NCBI GenBank assembly: GCA_015071005.1 | Contig: SVIG01000002.1 | Span: forward strand, 62,001-126,000 | DNA length: 64,000 bases | Source of the DNA: Clostridiales bacterium | GTDB taxonomy: Bacteria > Bacillota > Clostridia > Christensenellales > Borkfalkiaceae | Direction of reading: 5' to 3' | Made by a program: the position numbers and the translations under genes | Notes under the pieces: generated by a model | Told to the model about the DNA's origin: nothing | What the model saw: the letters and a program-made list of their open reading frames with translations, nothing else | Databases searched by the model: none | Shown: in pieces, positions 60,367 through 64,000 of the stretch | Position numbering within the stretch: position 1 is the first letter of the stretch | Layout of the letters: each line of letters begins with the position of its first letter

Positions 60367-61293
60367 TTAGTGTAAGAAGCCTTTAATAATCTGCTCCTCC
60401 GCTTCCTTTTCCGTAAGGCCGAGCGTCATCAGCTTGATAAGCTGTTCGCCGGCAATTTTCCCGATTGCCGCTTCGTGAATAAGCTCGGCGTCCACGTGGT
60501 TTGCCGAGAGGCAGGGCGCGGCTTTGACCGACGCGTTGTCCATAATAATCGCGTCGCATTCGGTATGCCCATAGCAGGGCGCGTTGCCGTTCATCGTCGA
60601 AAGGAAATTTTGCTTCGAATTGCCGCCCGCTACCGAACGGGACATAACGTCCGCGCGACAGCCTTCGCCGTCCATATCAATCACAAAATCGGTGTCTGCA
60701 AACTGTTCGCCATGGGTATAGAGCTTCTCTTTTACGATAAACTCCGAACCCGTTTTCATCGTCGCTTTCGTCACGCGTTTTGTCGAATCGATACCCTTGA
60801 TTTGAGTCGTTTCCATTTCCATTTTCGCGCCTTCTTCCAAGTGTACGATTGTCACGGGATTCATCACGTTTTTGCCGTTGCCGTCACCCGAGCCGTAGTG
60901 CTTTTCTACGTATTTGAGTTTCGCGTTTTTACCGACGTAGAAGGTGTGCTCGCCGTCGTGACGGGAAGTCGTGTCCACGCCGCCGCAGTTATGAATACCG
61001 CAGCCTGCGACAATGACAACGTCCGCACCTTCGCCGATATAAAAATCGTTATAAACGACTTCCGAATACCCAGCCTTGGAAATGATGACGGGGATATGCA
61101 CGCTCTCGTTTTTTGTACCCGGCTTGACGATGATGTCAATCCCTTCCTTGCCGTCCGTTTTCGTCACGATGTCGATATTCGCCGTCGTGCTTCTGCCCGC
61201 CTTTTCGCCGTTCGCGCGAATGTTGTACGCACCTTCGGGAGTGGTGTGCAAGTCGGCTATCTGCATCAGTAAGTCTTTTTGAATTGAATCCAT
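60367..61293 (-). CDS. sufB: SufB/SufD-like Fe-S assembly scaffold
   Basis: A 308-residue SufBD core protein that with SufC forms a minimal Fe-S cluster assembly complex. The beta-helix is seen in NDFYIGEGADVVIVAGCGIHNCGG and TFYVGKNAKLKYVEKHYGSG; the C-terminal helical motif HEAAIGKIAGEQLIKLMTLGLTEKEAEEQIIKGFL is family-typical. It is about 150 residues shorter than enteric SufB, as in other anaerobes with a SufBC-only system. Several cysteines (CGIHNCGG, PCYGHTEC, PCLS) could be cluster ligands. It follows sufC by 16 bp. Confidence 0.88.
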   Translation of the reverse strand: MDSIQKDLLMQIADLHTTPEGAYNIRANGEKAGRSTTANIDIVTKTDGKEGIDIIVKPGTKNESVHIPVIISKAGYSEVVYNDFYIGEGADVVIVAGCGIHNCGGVDTTSRHDGEHTFYVGKNAKLKYVEKHYGSGDGNGKNVMNPVTIVHLEEGAKMEMETTQIKGIDSTKRVTKATMKTGSEFIVKEKLYTHGEQFADTDFVIDMDGEGCRADVMSRSVAGGNSKQNFLSTMNGNAPCYGHTECDAIIMDNASVKAAPCLSANHVDAELIHEAAIGKIAGEQLIKLMTLGLTEKEAEEQIIKGFLH

Positions 61294-61309
61294 ACCTGCT
61301 ACCCCCTTA

Positions 61310-62029
61310 TTAGAGCTTGTCCGTCAAAACGCGGCAAGATTCCGCGCCCAAAAGCTTGGGCAAAACCTTGTCCTTTTCGCCTACGTTTTGCACCTTTCCG
61401 TCAGCGATGACAACGATTTTATCCGCAATATTCAAAATGCGCTCTTGGTGGGAAATAATCAAGATACTCCCTTGCGTTTTTTCGTGCATTTTTTCAAAGA
61501 CCTTGATCAGACTCGAAAAACTCCAAAGGTCGATCCCTGCTTCCGGTTCGTCGAAGATGGAAAGCTTTGTCGAGCGCGCTAAAATCGTCGCAATTTCGAT
61601 ACGTTTAAGTTCGCCGCCCGAAAGGGAAGCGTTTACTTCGCGATCAATATAATCTCTCGCGCACATACCCACTTCGGAAAGATAGGCGCAGGCGTCGGAA
61701 ACCTTCATATTCTTGCCTGCCGCGATATTGATTAAATCGCGGACGGTGATACCTTTGAAACGGACGGGTTGTTGGAACGCGTAGGAAATCCCTTTATTCG
61801 CGCGTTCGGTGATCGAAAGATCGGTGATGTCTTCCCCGTCCAAATAAATTCTGCCTTCCGTCGGCTTATAAATCCCTGCAATGATTTTCGCAAGCGTAGA
61901 CTTACCGCCCCCGTTTGGACCGGTAAACGCCACGAAACGATCGTCAAGGGTCAAATTGACGTCTTGCAGGATTTGTTTTTCTCCCAGCTCGTCGCTTACG
62001 CGATAGCCGATGTTTTTGAGTTCTAACAT
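61310..62029 (-). CDS. sufC: Fe-S assembly ATPase SufC
   Basis: A 239-residue ABC-type ATPase driving SufB in cluster assembly. Walker A TGPNGGGKSTLA, signature NASLSGGELKRIEIATIL, Walker B KLSIFDEPEAGIDL and the H-loop ISHQERIL are all present. No other suf genes (SufS, SufU) follow in the window. GAGAGCGAG precedes the ATG. Confidence 0.95.
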   Translation of the reverse strand: MLELKNIGYRVSDELGEKQILQDVNLTLDDRFVAFTGPNGGGKSTLAKIIAGIYKPTEGRIYLDGEDITDLSITERANKGISYAFQQPVRFKGITVRDLINIAAGKNMKVSDACAYLSEVGMCARDYIDREVNASLSGGELKRIEIATILARSTKLSIFDEPEAGIDLWSFSSLIKVFEKMHEKTQGSILIISHQERILNIADKIVVIADGKVQNVGEKDKVLPKLLGAESCRVLTDKL

Positions 62030-62115
62030 AGCTCGCTCTCTTAAAATTCTCTCTTTTATTTATACCGCAATTCTCACGCGCTTAAACGCGCGTATGGGAA
62101 TTTGCCGCTCGGACG

Positions 62116-63627
62116 TCAACGGTTGGATTCCGTTAACTCATATCCGTTTTTGTTCAGTTTCGTATAGTCAAAATCGACGTAGCGCAAGGTCACGTTGCTA
62201 CCAAGCGTCACCTCGCCTGCCGAAAGTGCGGCAAGATAGTAGCTTAAAATGCCAACCTTAACCTTTTTGCCCGTGATTTGCAAATGGGCAACGCTCGGCG
62301 TCGCACCTGCAAAATATCCGCCGCTTAAAGAAATTTCCACACTCTTTTGCGCGGTATATTTCGTGTCGGGATACAGAATAATCTCGTACCTGCCCTGCTG
62401 ATTCGTCATTTTTTCGAATGCGACTTCGAGTGACTTTTCCATTTCGTACTCGCCGTTTTCTTCCCCGTAATATACGGGGCAAAGCCCTGCGCTTGCAAGA
62501 GCGGGAAGAGCGTATTGATATTCAATTCCCCATGTTTCCGACGTGTCCGCTATATGCGTTTTAGCAAACTCCGTAGGCGCTTTGCCAAACCAATCGCGCG
62601 TGTAGGTGGTTTGGTCGCTCCAAGTCAAGTCCATCGTATACCATTCGCCGTCGAGTGCCAGCATATTCCACGCGTGCCCTTCCGAAACGCCGTTTTGCGT
62701 TGCCGTGCCCGTCACCGTCAAGCAGTCGAGCCCGAAAAGTCCGCAAAAATAATCGAACGTTTCCGCGTACGTTTCGCATACGCCTGCGTTATAGAGCGCG
62801 CCACCTGCGATCGAGTGCGCCCAGCTCGCGTCTTCGGGCGTTTTGCCGTCCGATTTGTAGGCGTATTCAACCCTGCCGCAAAGATAATCGTAAATCGTCA
62901 AAGCGCGTTCGGTCAAGCTCGTTTTTCCGCTCAAATACCGATCGCATTCAAACGCCATATCGTAGAGCGCGTTCAATACCCTCTCGCGCGAAGCATACGT
63001 CGCGTATTCTTCCGCCACCAAACAAAATAGAGTTTTGTCCGTGTACAAAATCTTTCGATCCAACCAAAAGAAGAGCGGATTTTCTTGCGCAAAGACTTTC
63101 CAAACCGTAATCGCTTGGTCCGTCGTGATACCGCAATCTTTATAGGAAATTTCCGCGCATTCATAGACGTCGTTTTCGCTCAAAACGTAGTCCGTTTTTT
63201 CAAGGTGCGCCTTGGCGAGCGCGTTGTATATTTTCGTATAAAAGACTTGCAAACCCTCGCCGTTTTCTTCCTTTTGAAAGGCTATGTAGCTATACTGCGA
63301 CGTGGGTGCGGGCGAAACGAAATTCAACGGCTCTACCCTGCCTAAATCCTCGTACGTACCGTCCGTATAATAGACGACTTTATGCCCGATTGCATCGGTT
63401 TCTTCGTACGCTACGACCTTTTCCGCGTCCGGCTCGGGCGTTTCCACGTCAGGTAAAACGGGATTGTCCACGCTTACCTCCGAATCGCCGCCAACGCCGT
63501 TTTGCGTGGGGTCGGAATCCGAATTGCCCGTCAATTCGTCGAGTAAACTGCACGAAGAAAAGGCAAACGCCGCCGCGCCTGCCAAACAACAACAAAGCAT
63601 ACGCAAAATTGTTTTCTTCTTACTCAT
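62116..63627 (-). CDS. Transglutaminase-like lipoprotein
   Basis: A 503-residue lipoprotein: signal ILRMLCCCLAGAAAFAF with lipobox FSSC, a Pro/Asp/Thr-rich spacer (SDPTQNGVGGDSEVSVDNP), a helical part, and a transglutaminase/cysteine-protease core with Cys in NAGVCETYAETF, His in GHAWNMLAL and Asp in YTMDLTWSDQ. A C-terminal beta-rich region (residues ~400-500) may bind the wall. It probably cross-links or cleaves surface polymer. AAGGAG precedes the ATG at 63627; the longer frame has no support. Confidence 0.87.
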   Translation of the reverse strand: MSKKKTILRMLCCCLAGAAAFAFSSCSLLDELTGNSDSDPTQNGVGGDSEVSVDNPVLPDVETPEPDAEKVVAYEETDAIGHKVVYYTDGTYEDLGRVEPLNFVSPAPTSQYSYIAFQKEENGEGLQVFYTKIYNALAKAHLEKTDYVLSENDVYECAEISYKDCGITTDQAITVWKVFAQENPLFFWLDRKILYTDKTLFCLVAEEYATYASRERVLNALYDMAFECDRYLSGKTSLTERALTIYDYLCGRVEYAYKSDGKTPEDASWAHSIAGGALYNAGVCETYAETFDYFCGLFGLDCLTVTGTATQNGVSEGHAWNMLALDGEWYTMDLTWSDQTTYTRDWFGKAPTEFAKTHIADTSETWGIEYQYALPALASAGLCPVYYGEENGEYEMEKSLEVAFEKMTNQQGRYEIILYPDTKYTAQKSVEISLSGGYFAGATPSVAHLQITGKKVKVGILSYYLAALSAGEVTLGSNVTLRYVDFDYTKLNKNGYELTESNR

Positions 63628-63647
63628 TTCTACTCCTTCATTCGGGC

Positions 63648-64000
63648 TTAAAAAATCTCCATCACCGCGGAATATTTTTTCAGCCAAGCGCGTTTGGTCT
63701 TGTAATCGGGAATATATTTCCCCACTTCCGACCAAAACCACGCGGAATGATTTTTGTGAATGACGTGCGCGAGCTCGTGCACAATCACGTACTCGACGAC
63801 GTCTTTGGGCGCAAACAGCAGCCGATAGGAGTATTTGATGACGTTATCCGCCGTACATAAGCCCCAGCTACCCCTTGCGGAATTGATTTTTACCGCTTGG
63901 AAACTGACGCCCATTTGCGCCGCACGTTGCGAAGTCACCTTCGTGAAGATGCGGAGCGCGTTTTCTTTCAGCCATTCCACCAACCGTTTGCGGGTGTTTT
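63648..64000 (-). CDS. YgjP-type metallopeptidase, C-terminal fragment
   Basis: The last ~117 residues of a protein whose 5' end lies outside the window. It has the zinc motif VIVHELAHVIHKNHSAWFWSEV (HExxH plus a downstream H region) and the YgjP/SprT-like context WGLCTADNVIKYSYRLLFAP. It belongs to the DUF45/YgjP metal-dependent hydrolase family. The frame is open to the window edge. It lies 20 bp upstream of the transglutaminase lipoprotein gene. Confidence 0.85.
   Translation of the reverse strand, partial: NTRKRLVEWLKENALRIFTKVTSQRAAQMGVSFQAVKINSARGSWGLCTADNVIKYSYRLLFAPKDVVEYVIVHELAHVIHKNHSAWFWSEVGKYIPDYKTKRAWLKKYSAVMEIF

Overview
The window looks like chromosome of an anaerobic, fermentative member of the Clostridia (Firmicutes). 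The basis is AddAB instead of RecBCD, strong AGGAGG ribosome sites, a Rex regulator beside a bifunctional AdhE, a minimal SufC/SufB-like pair, two M18 peptidases, an ECF sigma/membrane-anchor pair and promoters with 17-bp spacers. Base composition is moderate, with a bias to GAC/AAC/GCG codons throughout. I would guess an uncultivated gut lineage, but family-level placement cannot be made from this sequence alone. No tRNA, rRNA or CRISPR array was found.

Layout. 1-10.4 kb: the start of a leftward lipoprotein, a divergent AraC regulator, two small unknown genes, addA/addB and a lipoprotein. 10.4-19.7 kb: hpt-tilS, rex-adhE, and a leftward set made of a degenerate [FeFe]-hydrogenase-like protein with a 13-residue acidic repeat, followed by a substrate-binding lipoprotein and a permease that have no ATPase nearby. 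19.7-21.4 kb: an intergenic repeat cluster, then trmB and dut. 21.5-31.1 kb: a compact leftward set of phage head genes in the order of P22-type podoviruses (activator, TerL, TerS-like, portal, scaffold, coat, adaptor, gp10-like hub, one unknown). It has no visible tail, lysis or integration genes, and every reading frame is intact.

31.1-36.5 kb: an SOS-type operator and two copies of an unusual hairpin array (short varying palindromes punctuated by GTGAATT/AATTCAC) on either side of a large secreted, membrane-anchored protein, followed by mgtE with a doubled N-domain. 36.5-45.4 kb: cysK, a HAD phosphatase, a two-component system, radC, an M20 dipeptidase, an ECF sigma factor with its likely anti-sigma, and a TetR regulator. 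45.8-52.9 kb: two FAD oxidoreductases, a YegP-like double-domain protein, a DUF378 protein, and lemA with a membrane partner. 53-64 kb: a MacB-like ABC transporter under a MarR regulator with a visible operator, two tail-to-tail M18 peptidases, a long tandem intergenic repeat, sufCB, a transglutaminase lipoprotein and a partial YgjP-type metallopeptidase.

The best candidates for something undescribed are the self-contained capsid/packaging module, the hairpin arrays next to it, and the hydrogenase-like repeat protein with altered H-cluster ligands. At least three genes also appear to be transcribed as leaderless mRNAs.
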